From NCBI GenBank assembly GCA_003154635.1, contig PMDX01000300.1, forward strand, positions 3,165 through 12,506: a stretch of DNA of 9,342 bases, in the 5' to 3' direction. Of the stretch, positions 1 through 7,234 are shown in pieces. The notes below the pieces were generated by a model. The model saw only the letters and a list, made by a program, of their open reading frames with translations, had not been told where the DNA came from and made no database searches. The first letter of the stretch is position 1. Each line of letters begins with the position of its first letter. The DNA is from Actinomycetota bacterium (GTDB lineage Bacteria > Actinomycetota > Geothermincolia > Fen-727 > Anoxymicrobiaceae). The position numbers and the translations under genes were made by a program.

Positions 1-3000
1 ACCAGTGCGTTCGACACCATGGGGACCGTTATCAAAGGCGAGGATGGCACCTGGCGGATGTGGTACTCCGGCTGGCAGTACTCTACTGAAGCCACGAACT
101 ACGGTATCGGCTATGCGACGTCGACCGATGGTATCAACTGGACCAAAGATTCCAATAACCCGCTTTTCTACTACAGTGACGGCAAACCCTGGAGGGACTC
201 AAGGACTTATACACCCAGCGTTCTCTACAGCCCTACCCGCTTCGACGGCCATGGGGCGGGCGCAGCTTACAAGATGTGGTTCGCGGGCAAGGCAAGTTCC
301 ACGGGCAATTACACCATCGGGTATGCCGCGTCCCCGCCGACCACGGTGTGGGTGGATACCACATACTCACCGGGCAGCGCGGGAGGCCACACCTTCGGGT
401 ACGAGGCCTTTAACACGGTGCAGGGTGGCATAAACGGCGTCGCGGAACCCGGCCACGTGATCGTCTACGCCGGCACTTATAACGAGTCGTTGAACATCAA
501 CAAGCACGTGATAATCACGGGGGCTGGCGCCAGCACCACGATCATCAACGGCGGGGACCCGTATAGCGTCATCATCGGCGCCACCGATGTCAGCTTCAGC
601 GGTTTCACCGTGATGAATCCTGGCTATACCGGCGGCTCTGACGCTTCAGGCATCGTCATCGAACCTCCGACCAGATCCCCTTCGAACATCCATGTCTACA
701 ACAATATCATCCATGACATCGGGAACCCGAACACCCCGTGCACGAGTTACGGCAGGGTCGGCATAAACATCGGGGCCCCGGACGGCCCGGTCGAGGTCGA
801 CAACAACGAGATCTACAACATAAAGCACAACGGCAGCGTCGGTAACGTTTGGGCGAACGGCTTCTCCATCTGGGGCTCGGACACGAGCCATCCGGGCACC
901 GACGTCGACATCCATGACAACTCCATCCACGACATCTACTGCCCCGAACCCAGGGCGGCCGGCATCTCTTCTCAAACAGACGTAAAGGGTCTGAAGATCA
1001 GGAACAACACGATCAGGGATACCAAGGACGCCGGCATCGAGACCCGCGGCGGCTCCCAGGACTCGACCCTGATCCAGAACAACACCATCAACGGCACGGT
1101 TGCCACCTATGGCATTAACTCCGGGATAAAGTGCAGCGACCCCTTCCCCGAGACGGTAACGGCTAATACTGTGACGGGATGCCAGACGGGCGTCCTGGTC
1201 GAGAACCCCGAAGCGGGGTGGGGAAACCCGGCCGTTCCACCAAATGTGAACCTTAACAGGATAGCGGGTAATGCCCTCAACGGCCTCGACAACACGCTGA
1301 CGGCCTCAACCGACGCGACAAAGAACTGGTGGGGCTCAGCTTACGGGCCGTGGACCTCGAGCCATACGGGCGGGGATAAGGTCAGCGGCCTGGCAACCAC
1401 TAACCCCTGGTGCACCAACTCCATCCTGACAGAGATATGCAGTTTCCCGACGAATCTCGTGCCGGAGATGACAGCGGGCATCTTTTCGATACCCGTTGGG
1501 GATACCGAGCCGTCCACAGGATACGTCAACGCCGCGGACCAGGTCGATCTGAGCGTCACGGGGGCGGGTGTCACGCATACGATGACGTTCCCTACCGGCA
1601 CCAAAATGACCACGTCGGCCGGGAACTTCAATACCGCGAACCTGGTGGCAACCTATGTGGCTCCCGCCTCATTGTCGGGGTTCTCGCCGAATACCATCGT
1701 GCGTGCGGGGCTGCGGTTCGGCCTGCCCGGCTCGACCCTGGATTTCAGCTCGCCGGTGACGGTGCGCATGCAGGTAGGGTCTGCACTTAACGGCCGCAGG
1801 CTCACAGTGTTTCGCTCGGTCACCGGCTCGTCCGGCTGGACGGTCGATGGCATCGAGACGGCGACGCCCCTGGTCTCCGGCGGAGCGGTTACGTTCACCG
1901 CGACGAAAGCGTCGTACTACGCGGTGGTGACCCCGGGGGGCAGTGTAGTGACGGGCTCGAGCTTCTATTTCGCCGAAGGATATACCGGCAGGAATTTTGC
2001 GGAGTACCTGTGCGTGGCCAACCCCAATGTCGCGGCCGCCACCGCCCACGTCAAATATCTCTTTGTCGACGGGACCAGCCGGGAAGCGGACTATCCCGTT
2101 CCCGGGCAGTCCAGGATAACCGTCTTCGTGAACGACGTCGTAGGGCGCAACAGGGAAGTGAGCATGGTCGTGCAGTCGACTACCTCCAACCTCGTTGCCG
2201 AGCGCCCGATGTACTTCGACTATAACGGGGCGCCCGGCGATCTCAACTGGACCGGCGGGCACGACGTGATAGGCGCGACAAAACCCGGTCTCTCGTGGTA
2301 TTTCGCCGAGGGGTATACGGGCCCGCGGTTCGACGACTTCGTGACGGTCCTCAACCCCGGGAGCGCCGACGCCGCCCTCACGTTCAGGTTCCAGACCCAG
2401 GAGGCCGGGGAGATAGTAAAGAGCGGTTACAAGGTCCGCGCGCACTCGCGCGGCACGTTCAAGATCAACGATCTGCTCGGGGCGAACTACCAGACCTCCC
2501 TGAAGCTCGAGTCGAACCAGCCGGTTGTAGCGGAGCGCCCGATGTACTTCGACTACACCGGGGTCGGGCGGCACAGCTGGACCGGCGGCAGCTGCGTGGT
2601 CGGGGCGCCGGCGCTCGCGAAGCAGTACTACTTCGCCGAAGGCACCACGCGCTATTCGGGTTCGGATGGCGAGTTCGAGGAGTGGTTGACACTTCAGAAC
2701 CCGGGCACGGCCGCGATCAAGGTCAATGCGACTTACCAGCTCGGTCAGGGCCAGGGCGAAAATGTGACGAAATCATACATCGTGGGGCCGGGTAAGAGGT
2801 CGACCGTGCTGGTGTCGAACGAGGTCGGTAAGAACAAGGACGTGAGCGTACTTCTGACCTCGGGGTCCGATTTCCTTGCCGAGCGCCCACAGTACTTCAA
2901 CTACAAGGACAAGTGGACGGGCGGCGATTGCGTTGTCGGCTCAACGGCGACGGGCACCAACTGGTGTTTTGCGGAGGGCTATACGGGCCCGGGGTTCCAG

Positions 3001-3270
3001 GAGTGGCTGACCATCCAGAACCCGGGTACCGGGGATGCAGCCGTCGAGATCACCTACTTTACCCAGGATCAGGGAACCAAAGGGCCGTACAAGGTGACGG
3101 TCCCGGCAAAGACTCGACAGACAATCTACGTCAACAAGCAGGCGGGTTCCAACCTGCAGCTTTCGGCGCGGTTGATCTCAAACCGCCCGGTAGTCGTCGA
3201 GCGCCCGATGTACTTCGATTATCTCGGGAGTTGGACCGGTGGGCACGTCGTCATTGGACGCCGCTACTAG
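1..3270 (+). CDS. Secreted mosaic protein: beta-propeller, beta-helix and four YFAEGYTG modules (5' partial)
   Basis: The frame is open from base 1 to the TAG at 3268-3270. An ATG at 19 exists, but the protein starts in mid-domain, so the true start and any signal peptide lie upstream. Numbering from that ATG (1083 residues): residues 1-107 resemble blades of a glycosidase-type (GH32/43-like) beta-propeller, with the motifs WRMWYSG, GIGYATSTDGINW, YKMWFAG and TIGYA. Residues about 120-466 look like a right-handed parallel beta-helix (pectin-lyase-like, PbH1), with an entry motif VIVYAGTYNESLNI, many short N-rich strands such as IHDNSIHDIY, and an exit motif NWWG near residue 436. Residues about 480-640 look like a beta-sandwich. 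Residues 649-1083 hold four YFAEGYTG modules. No C-terminal membrane helix or LPXTG sorting motif is seen. The role is probably extracellular, such as carbohydrate or surface binding. Catalytic activity cannot be claimed, because most of the propeller is outside the window. Confidence 0.9.
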   Translation, partial: TSAFDTMGTVIKGEDGTWRMWYSGWQYSTEATNYGIGYATSTDGINWTKDSNNPLFYYSDGKPWRDSRTYTPSVLYSPTRFDGHGAGAAYKMWFAGKASSTGNYTIGYAASPPTTVWVDTTYSPGSAGGHTFGYEAFNTVQGGINGVAEPGHVIVYAGTYNESLNINKHVIITGAGASTTIINGGDPYSVIIGATDVSFSGFTVMNPGYTGGSDASGIVIEPPTRSPSNIHVYNNIIHDIGNPNTPCTSYGRVGINIGAPDGPVEVDNNEIYNIKHNGSVGNVWANGFSIWGSDTSHPGTDVDIHDNSIHDIYCPEPRAAGISSQTDVKGLKIRNNTIRDTKDAGIETRGGSQDSTLIQNNTINGTVATYGINSGIKCSDPFPETVTANTVTGCQTGVLVENPEAGWGNPAVPPNVNLNRIAGNALNGLDNTLTASTDATKNWWGSAYGPWTSSHTGGDKVSGLATTNPWCTNSILTEICSFPTNLVPEMTAGIFSIPVGDTEPSTGYVNAADQVDLSVTGAGVTHTMTFPTGTKMTTSAGNFNTANLVATYVAPASLSGFSPNTIVRAGLRFGLPGSTLDFSSPVTVRMQVGSALNGRRLTVFRSVTGSSGWTVDGIETATPLVSGGAVTFTATKASYYAVVTPGGSVVTGSSFYFAEGYTGRNFAEYLCVANPNVAAATAHVKYLFVDGTSREADYPVPGQSRITVFVNDVVGRNREVSMVVQSTTSNLVAERPMYFDYNGAPGDLNWTGGHDVIGATKPGLSWYFAEGYTGPRFDDFVTVLNPGSADAALTFRFQTQEAGEIVKSGYKVRAHSRGTFKINDLLGANYQTSLKLESNQPVVAERPMYFDYTGVGRHSWTGGSCVVGAPALAKQYYFAEGTTRYSGSDGEFEEWLTLQNPGTAAIKVNATYQLGQGQGENVTKSYIVGPGKRSTVLVSNEVGKNKDVSVLLTSGSDFLAERPQYFNYKDKWTGGDCVVGSTATGTNWCFAEGYTGPGFQEWLTIQNPGTGDAAVEITYFTQDQGTKGPYKVTVPAKTRQTIYVNKQAGSNLQLSARLISNRPVVVERPMYFDYLGSWTGGHVVIGRRY
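1963..3264 (+). repeat. Four tandem YFAEGYTG protein modules
   Basis: Four copies of a module of about 102-112 residues start near 1963, 2296, 2626 and 2962. Each opens with (Y/C)FAEGYTG or a variant, continues with a strand ending in NPG or NPN, has a VN or KIND strand midway, then ERPMYFDY (ERPQYFNY in copy 3), and ends with WTGG followed by a VIG or VVG strand. Copy 3 is the most divergent: it reads FAEGTTRYSGSDGE at its opening. The pattern suggests an all-beta, immunoglobulin-like domain duplicated within the gene. I have seen similar motifs in secreted actinobacterial proteins but cannot assign a formal family name or ligand. Confidence 0.9.
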
Positions 3271-3281
3271 ACGTTAGACCG

Positions 3282-3316
3282 ATGGATACGGCGACTTGAG
3301 TTGCTCGAGTGTCCAT
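3282..3316 (+). other. Imperfect hairpin after the mosaic protein gene
   Basis: ATGGATAC at 3282-3289 can pair with GTGTCCAT at 3309-3316 (one G-U pair). Alternatively ACTTGAG at 3294-3300 can pair with CTCGAGT at 3304-3310 around a three-base loop. It sits 11 bases after the stop of the upstream gene. It is followed by an A-run, not a T-run, so it is not a classical intrinsic terminator for the plus strand. It might stabilise the 3' end of the transcript, or be chance. Confidence 0.3.
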
Positions 3317-3405
3317 GAGATCGAAAAAATGGCGCTTACCGGTTTTAGGAAGGTCTTCATGGTAGGCCAGTGGGGGGAATCCTCCTCCGGGCAGGGGCGG
3401 ATTGC

Positions 3406-3410
3406 AAGGA
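3406..3410 (+). promoter_or_regulatory. Ribosome binding site deciding the TTG start of the histidine kinase
   Basis: AAGGA at 3406-3410 (part of AAGGAAGG, 3406-3413) lies six bases before TTG at 3417, a normal spacing. The earlier in-frame TTG at 3402 lies upstream of this site and has only a G-rich stretch (AGGGG, 3393-3397) in front of it. This favours 3417. Confidence 0.6.
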
Positions 3411-3416
3411 AGGCTT

Positions 3417-5315
3417 TTGACCAAAGAACAGATAAAAGTGCTGTGCGTCGAAGATGACGCGGACAACTCGAAACTTATATCGAAACTACTCAGGACCAGC
3501 CTGGGTGCGAGAGTCGAATGCGCGTTTGACTGCGCTTCCGCGCGCGAGAAGCTATCCTCCGGTTCCTACGATCTCATCACTCTCGACTATCAACTTCCCG
3601 ACGGCGACGGGCTCGAGTTACTCGAGTCGATCACCACTACACAGGGCGCTCCTCCGGTGATAATGGTGACAGCGCACGGCGGGGAGATGACCGCGGTCTC
3701 CGCAATGAAGCTCGGTGCGCACGGCTATGTTGTAAAGAGCAACGACCTTGCTGCCCGCCTCGTTGAAGAGGCCAGGCTGGCTCTCAATGGCGTTTCCAGG
3801 CCAGGGAAGTCGGTTGCTCTTGGAGCTGAGAGTGCGGCGGGAGCCCCGGTGGATATCCTCAGGGACAGGGAGAGCCTCTACAGCATGCTCATGGAAAACC
3901 TTAACGAGGGTGTCTGGGCGATCGACTCTGATGGAAACACGACGTTTGTGAACGATCGGATGGCTGTGATGCTGGGGTGCACCACCGAGGAGATGATCGG
4001 AACATCGCTCTTCGAGTTCACGGATAACGAAGGACGTGAGAAGGCCGAGAAGCTCATTGGGCGGAGGATAAACGGGATCAGCGAGCAACACGACTTCGAG
4101 TTCGTGCGAAGAGATGGTTCGCGCCTTCTCACCACCCTGGAGACAACACCGCTTTTCGATGAAAACGGACAGTTGGCGGGAGCACTCGCGGCCGTCATGG
4201 ATGTCACCGGGCGCAGGGCCGCTGAAGGCGCTTTGCGCCAGAGCGAGATACGATTCGCGGCGTTCATGGAACACCTGCCGGGCATCGCCTACATGAAAGA
4301 CCTTGAGAGACGTTATCTCTACATGAACAAGATGCAGGAGAGAATCGGCAGCAAGAGCGAGGAGGTCTGGTGGGGAAAGACCGACCACGATCTCTGGCCT
4401 GATACGATTGCCGACAAGCTACACGAGAACGACATGAAAGTGCTCGATGATGGAGTCACGCTCGTGACCATCGACGACATCCCGCAGAAGTCAGGGCTGC
4501 ACCACTGGCTCTCGTGCAGATTTCCGATAGACGACGAATTCGGTGAGCGTTCCATCCTGGGTGGCATATCGATAGATGTATCCGATCGCGTGAGAGCCGA
4601 AGAAGAGCTCAAGCGGGTCAACGCGGAGCTCGAGGGATACGCCCGTACGGTGTCTCACGACCTGAAAAATCCGTTGACCAACATCATCACGGCGGTCACG
4701 ATCCTGGACCAGGCGCTCGAGAAGGTATCTGGTGATGAAAAGGCCCTGTCGACCGTCAACGATCTGACAAGTGCCATCGCCTTGAGCGCCAACCGTGCAT
4801 ATGCACTGGCTGTGGACCTGCTAGCCCTTGCCGAGGCGGGGCATGCGAGCAAAGAGGTAGAGGACGTCGAGGTTCTCCCGGTCGTCAGGAGAATCCTGAC
4901 TGAGAACACCGCCGCAATTGCACAGCGGGGAGTGAAGGTGAACGTCTCTCCCGAACTGGGAACGCTGATGGCCAGCCCCATCCAGGTCTACCAGCTCTTC
5001 AGCAACCTCATCGGTAACGCCCTGGCGCACAACCCCGATGACGGTCTCGAGATCGAGGTGGCGTATCTCGGACAGGATGCCGATGGAGCCCACCGGTACA
5101 AGGTGCGCGACGGGGGCGCCGGCATACCAGGAGAGTACCTGGACAGCGTATTCATGCCGTTCTTCAAAGGCAGTGGTGGAGGCACCGGTATCGGGCTCGC
5201 AATAGTAAAGAAGATAGTCGATAACTTTGATGGAGAGATCACGGCGTACAATGACGGCGGGGCCTGCTTTGAGTTCACTATCAGGTCTTCGCGGCCGTTG
5301 AGACCGTCGAGCTAA
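3417..5315 (+). CDS. REC-PAS-PAS sensor histidine kinase
   Basis: A 632-residue cytoplasmic histidine kinase with its receiver domain at the N-terminus. Residues 7-118 form the receiver, with acidic pair D13/D14, phospho-acceptor D57 in LITLDYQLPDGDG, T85 and K107. Two PAS domains follow at about 150-270 and 279-388. The second has the WWGKTDHDLWP segment often found in PAS_4 domains. A HisKA dimerisation domain covers about 396-465, with the phospho-accepting H414 in SHDLKNPLTN. The HATPase domain covers about 503-622, with N534 (N box), DGGAGIPG from D565 (G1) and GTGIG near 589 (G2). All key residues are present, so kinase and receiver both look active. There are no membrane helices, so input is cytoplasmic: phosphorylation of its own receiver by another kinase, or a PAS ligand. 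No DNA-binding partner is adjacent. Start TTG 3417 was chosen from the ribosome site; TTG 3402 is the alternative. The 3' end overlaps the convergent ATPase gene by 35 bases. Confidence 0.95.
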   Translation: MTKEQIKVLCVEDDADNSKLISKLLRTSLGARVECAFDCASAREKLSSGSYDLITLDYQLPDGDGLELLESITTTQGAPPVIMVTAHGGEMTAVSAMKLGAHGYVVKSNDLAARLVEEARLALNGVSRPGKSVALGAESAAGAPVDILRDRESLYSMLMENLNEGVWAIDSDGNTTFVNDRMAVMLGCTTEEMIGTSLFEFTDNEGREKAEKLIGRRINGISEQHDFEFVRRDGSRLLTTLETTPLFDENGQLAGALAAVMDVTGRRAAEGALRQSEIRFAAFMEHLPGIAYMKDLERRYLYMNKMQERIGSKSEEVWWGKTDHDLWPDTIADKLHENDMKVLDDGVTLVTIDDIPQKSGLHHWLSCRFPIDDEFGERSILGGISIDVSDRVRAEEELKRVNAELEGYARTVSHDLKNPLTNIITAVTILDQALEKVSGDEKALSTVNDLTSAIALSANRAYALAVDLLALAEAGHASKEVEDVEVLPVVRRILTENTAAIAQRGVKVNVSPELGTLMASPIQVYQLFSNLIGNALAHNPDDGLEIEVAYLGQDADGAHRYKVRDGGAGIPGEYLDSVFMPFFKGSGGGTGIGLAIVKKIVDNFDGEITAYNDGGACFEFTIRSSRPLRPSS

Positions 5316-6129
5316 AAACGCTTCGGACCATCTGCCGGACCCCCTGCCCAAGGGCCGTGCCTTCGCGATAGACAAACCTCCCCTCATCACCCGCCCGCCT
5401 GCAGCGCTCCATGTCCTCGGGCAGTATGGCCGTTACCGGCAGCTTCAGGAACTCTTCGATGTCGGAGACGCTCAATGAATCGCCGGCTCCGAGCGAGCGA
5501 TTTACAACTATCGCCACGTTCCCGACGTTGCCACGTGAAAGGATCATGTCGAGCATGCGCCTGGCTCTGCCGAGCCCCTGCAGCTCGGGAAGCACCACGA
5601 GAACAGCCATGTCAGACGAATCCACCAGTTCCAGAAAGTACGAATCGGGCGCGCCGGGCGCATCTACTATCACGGTATCGAAGAGCGGTAGAAGCGCCTG
5701 GAGCAACGCCCGCCCACATCCCGGTGGCGCGGCTTTCGAGGGTTCCATGGAGGCGGGTAGCAACCGGGCGCCGCAGGGGGAGTTGGAAAAGGCGTTGTCA
5801 ATGACGTGATCGGTCGTGTCCTCAAGAATGGGAACAAGGTCGGAAATAGTGAAAGTGTCGCGCGTAAGAGGAACGTCAAGCCTGTAGTGTAGCCCTCCGC
5901 TCGAGCGATCCGCATCGACGGCGGCGACCATTCGCCCGGAGGCCGAAAGCATCGCCGCGCTTTCAGCGGCAAGAAAAGTAGCGCCCGCGCCGCCGCCACA
6001 ACCGTGAAACAGCACAGACCGTGCGGTATTTCCGGCATGCGAGTCCGGCCTGGGGCCGATTGAACTATTTTGTCTTGCGCCGGGACGTTCGGGGAGCGAT
6101 ATTCGACTGGAATCGCGAAAGATGCCCAT
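5281..6129 (-). CDS. TadZ/CpaE-like MinD/ParA-fold ATPase with degenerate P-loop
   Basis: A 282-residue soluble protein of the MinD/ParA superfamily. The P-loop region at residues 43-51 reads GCGGGAGAT: the usual signature lysine and catalytic lysine are replaced by Gly and Ala. Alanine or serine at the catalytic position is known in TadZ/CpaE-type members. VDADRSSGGL (72-80) is the A-prime motif with D72 and D74. TVIVDAPGAPD with D156 is Walker B. VVNR and LPVTAILPED near the C-terminus are typical of CpaE-like proteins. There is no N-terminal receiver domain, only about 35 polar residues. Family members localise Tad/Flp pilus machinery or other polar assemblies, but no tad or cpa genes are in the window, so this copy is an orphan here. 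ATG at 6129 has only a weak ribosome site (GGTGG four bases upstream), and a good promoter lies just before it. The general family is clear; the exact partner is unknown. Confidence 0.88.
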   Translation of the reverse strand: MGIFRDSSRISLPERPGARQNSSIGPRPDSHAGNTARSVLFHGCGGGAGATFLAAESAAMLSASGRMVAAVDADRSSGGLHYRLDVPLTRDTFTISDLVPILEDTTDHVIDNAFSNSPCGARLLPASMEPSKAAPPGCGRALLQALLPLFDTVIVDAPGAPDSYFLELVDSSDMAVLVVLPELQGLGRARRMLDMILSRGNVGNVAIVVNRSLGAGDSLSVSDIEEFLKLPVTAILPEDMERCRRAGDEGRFVYREGTALGQGVRQMVRSVFSSTVSTAAKT

Positions 6130-6173
6130 TTATCCACCAGTGGAGAAAACGGTTGGGTAACCAATACAATCAA

Positions 6174-6202
6174 ATAATATCACGAGCGGTTCAAGCGGTC
6201 AA
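6174..6202 (-). promoter_or_regulatory. Sigma-70-type promoter for the TadZ-like ATPase gene
   Basis: Read on the minus strand, TTGACC (6202-6197) is followed by exactly 17 bases and TATTAT (6179-6174), with TG one base before the -10 box (extended -10). Transcription would start near 6167, leaving a leader of about 38 bases before the ATG at 6129. Both boxes match five of six consensus bases with ideal spacing. Confidence 0.75.
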
Positions 6203-6234
6203 TGCAGCTCGCTCGCATGCTTTCTCGAAGCGCA

Positions 6235-6263
6235 TTGTCATGCATCTTTCCGTAAGGGATACT
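6235..6263 (+). promoter_or_regulatory. Candidate plus-strand promoter upstream of the sigma gene
   Basis: TTGTCA (6235-6240), 17 bases, then GATACT (6258-6263). The -35 box matches five of six and the -10 box four of six consensus bases. It points toward the ECF sigma gene but lies about 275 bases before its ATG, so the leader would be long. It lies back to back with the minus-strand promoter, with -35 boxes 32 bases apart. Confidence 0.4.
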
Positions 6264-6400
6264 AGCTTTGGGGGACAAGGGAATCAGGAATTTTTTAGAG
6301 ATTTCTTGGAGACAACTGTGTTTTTCTTGATAACCGGGTATAATTTCCTTGCTCCAACTTTGAAGATTAAGGATTTCTCTAGAAAGACCGAAAAAAAATA

Positions 6401-6440
6401 GTATACTTAAGTTAACGGTTCTTAACATTAGGTAACTAAA
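6401..6440 (+). repeat. Four 10-bp-phased short repeats upstream of the sigma gene
   Basis: Consecutive decamers at 6401, 6411, 6421 and 6431 carry TATAC, TTAAC, TTAAC and GTAAC at the same place in each (positions 2-6). The exact 10-base step puts them on one face of the helix. The second and third also form an inverted repeat, GTTAA (6411-6415) with TTAAC (6422-6426). An A8 run lies just upstream. This may be a regulator binding array or a bent-DNA element. Confidence 0.45.
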
Positions 6441-6532
6441 GGCACTTTAAGAGTCGGGTCCGTAGCAGGCGCACCCCTTTTTAAGATATTTGGTCAGGGG
6501 AAATTGTTGTCCTTGAAACAGAAAGAAAGGCT

Positions 6533-6536
6533 GGAG
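6533..6536 (+). promoter_or_regulatory. Ribosome binding site of the ECF sigma gene
   Basis: GGAG at 6533-6536 is seven bases before the ATG at 6544. It supports that start. No other in-frame start with a good site lies nearby. Confidence 0.65.
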
Positions 6537-6543
6537 TGTCCCG

Positions 6544-7113
6544 ATGGCGAGTGAGGTCGGCATTCGGAACTTGGTGAAGAAGGCGAAAACGGGAGGGGAC
6601 CCGGAGGCCTTCGGCCAGCTTTACGATGAGTACGTTGACCAGATGTTCCGATACATATACTACAAGGTCGGTAATTTCGCTGAAGCCCAGGACCTGACCG
6701 GCCAGACATTCCTCAAGGCATTCGAAAACATCAAATCCTACGAACTTCGAGACGTCGCGTTCAGCTCGTGGCTCTACCGCATAGCCCATAACCTGGTGGT
6801 CGATTTCTTCAGAAAAGAGTCAAAGCGTGAAAAGGTTCCCATAGAGGAGCAGCCGCCCACGCCGTCGACGCGAGGAAATCCGGTAGAGACCGTCATGGCG
6901 GACATGGAAAGCGAGCGGCTGTATTCGGCGATGCAGAAGTTGACCAATAACCAGCGAGAGGTCCTCGTCCTCAAATTCATTGATAACCTCTCCAACGGTC
7001 AGGTCGCGGAGATCATGGGCATCTCCGTCGGAGCGGTGAAATCCACCCAGAAGCGTGGCCTGCTTTCCCTCAATCGCATCCTGGGCAATTCCAATGGCCC
7101 GGGATACGCCTAG
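6544..7113 (+). CDS. ECF-type RNA polymerase sigma factor
   Basis: A 189-residue group 4 (extracytoplasmic function) sigma factor that directs RNA polymerase to its own promoter set. Region 2 covers about residues 20-92: an FGQLYDEYVDQMFRYIYYK helix, the core-binding AQDLTGQTFLKAF (48-60), and the -10-recognising WLYRIAHNLVVDFFRK (76-91). A variable linker (about 92-130, rich in P, E and T) leads to region 4 at about 131-178, with helix-turn-helix NGQVAEIMGISVGAVKSTQK for the -35 element. Regions 1 and 3 are absent, as usual for this group, and length is normal. There is no C-terminal extension. Downstream, after 121 bases, is a membrane protein of the kind often encoded next to ECF sigma genes, which probably controls this factor's activity. 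The intergenic region upstream has several possible promoters and a phased repeat. The subfamily cannot be fixed without a profile search. Confidence 0.96.
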   Translation: MASEVGIRNLVKKAKTGGDPEAFGQLYDEYVDQMFRYIYYKVGNFAEAQDLTGQTFLKAFENIKSYELRDVAFSSWLYRIAHNLVVDFFRKESKREKVPIEEQPPTPSTRGNPVETVMADMESERLYSAMQKLTNNQREVLVLKFIDNLSNGQVAEIMGISVGAVKSTQKRGLLSLNRILGNSNGPGYA

Positions 7114-7224
7114 GGGCTCCCGCAGACCGGCTTTTTTCGCTTGCTTCGCCTGAAGCCCGTATCTCTGGAATGCCAATTACGTTTAATGTATCGGGAATCA
7201 CGATTGTCACGACCATCGCTTCGA

Positions 7225-7231
7225 AAGGTGG
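7225..7231 (+). promoter_or_regulatory. Ribosome binding site deciding the GTG start of the repeat protein
   Basis: AAGGTGG at 7225-7231 precedes GTG at 7235; its AAGG core is six bases away. An in-frame TTG at 7244 is the alternative, but the same site would then be 12 or more bases away. Confidence 0.55.
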
Positions 7232-7234
7232 GAA

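Larger units (their letters stand above)
6130..6543. other. AT-rich divergent intergenic region
   Basis: These 414 bases separate the divergent ATPase and ECF sigma genes. They are clearly more AT-rich than the flanking genes, especially about 6280-6440. No convincing gene was found in any frame. Contents: the minus-strand promoter (6174-6202), a candidate plus-strand promoter (6235-6263), a perfect TATAAT at 6339-6344 without a good -35 box, an A8 run at 6391-6398, the 10-bp-phased repeats at 6401-6440, and a second weak plus-strand -10 (TATACT, 6402-6407; TAGAAA 16 bases before it). Several possible start points suggest that sigma gene expression is regulated, but which promoter works cannot be decided from sequence. 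Confidence 0.6.

Noticed and set aside
1669..2574. A 301-residue minus-strand open frame inside the mosaic protein gene.
   Set aside because: Its Arg- and Pro-rich composition without domains is typical of an antisense shadow in GC-rich DNA, and the plus strand encodes clear repeated modules.
3320..3400. A possible cyclic di-GMP (GEMM-like) riboswitch before the histidine kinase, suggested by fragments such as TTACCGG and GGTAGG.
   Set aside because: The fragments are not in the order or pairing arrangement of that riboswitch class.
3618..4388. A 256-residue minus-strand open frame inside the histidine kinase gene.
   Set aside because: No recognisable domain, and it lies entirely opposite receiver and PAS domains with intact motifs.
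6339..6344. A perfect TATAAT as the main sigma-gene promoter.
   Set aside because: No acceptable -35 box lies 16-18 bases upstream and there is no TG extension, and the stretch is AT-rich, so it was noted only within the intergenic entry.
6513..6554. A 13-codon TTG-initiated upstream frame overlapping the sigma ATG.
   Set aside because: No ribosome site of its own is seen and it is too short to separate from chance.
7114..7156. Possible terminator between the sigma gene and the repeat protein gene: T6 at 7132-7137 and a small hairpin GCTTC/GAAGC at 7143-7156.
   Set aside because: No stable stem precedes the T-run and no T-run follows the hairpin, so it does not meet the form of an intrinsic terminator. 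The two genes may be co-transcribed.
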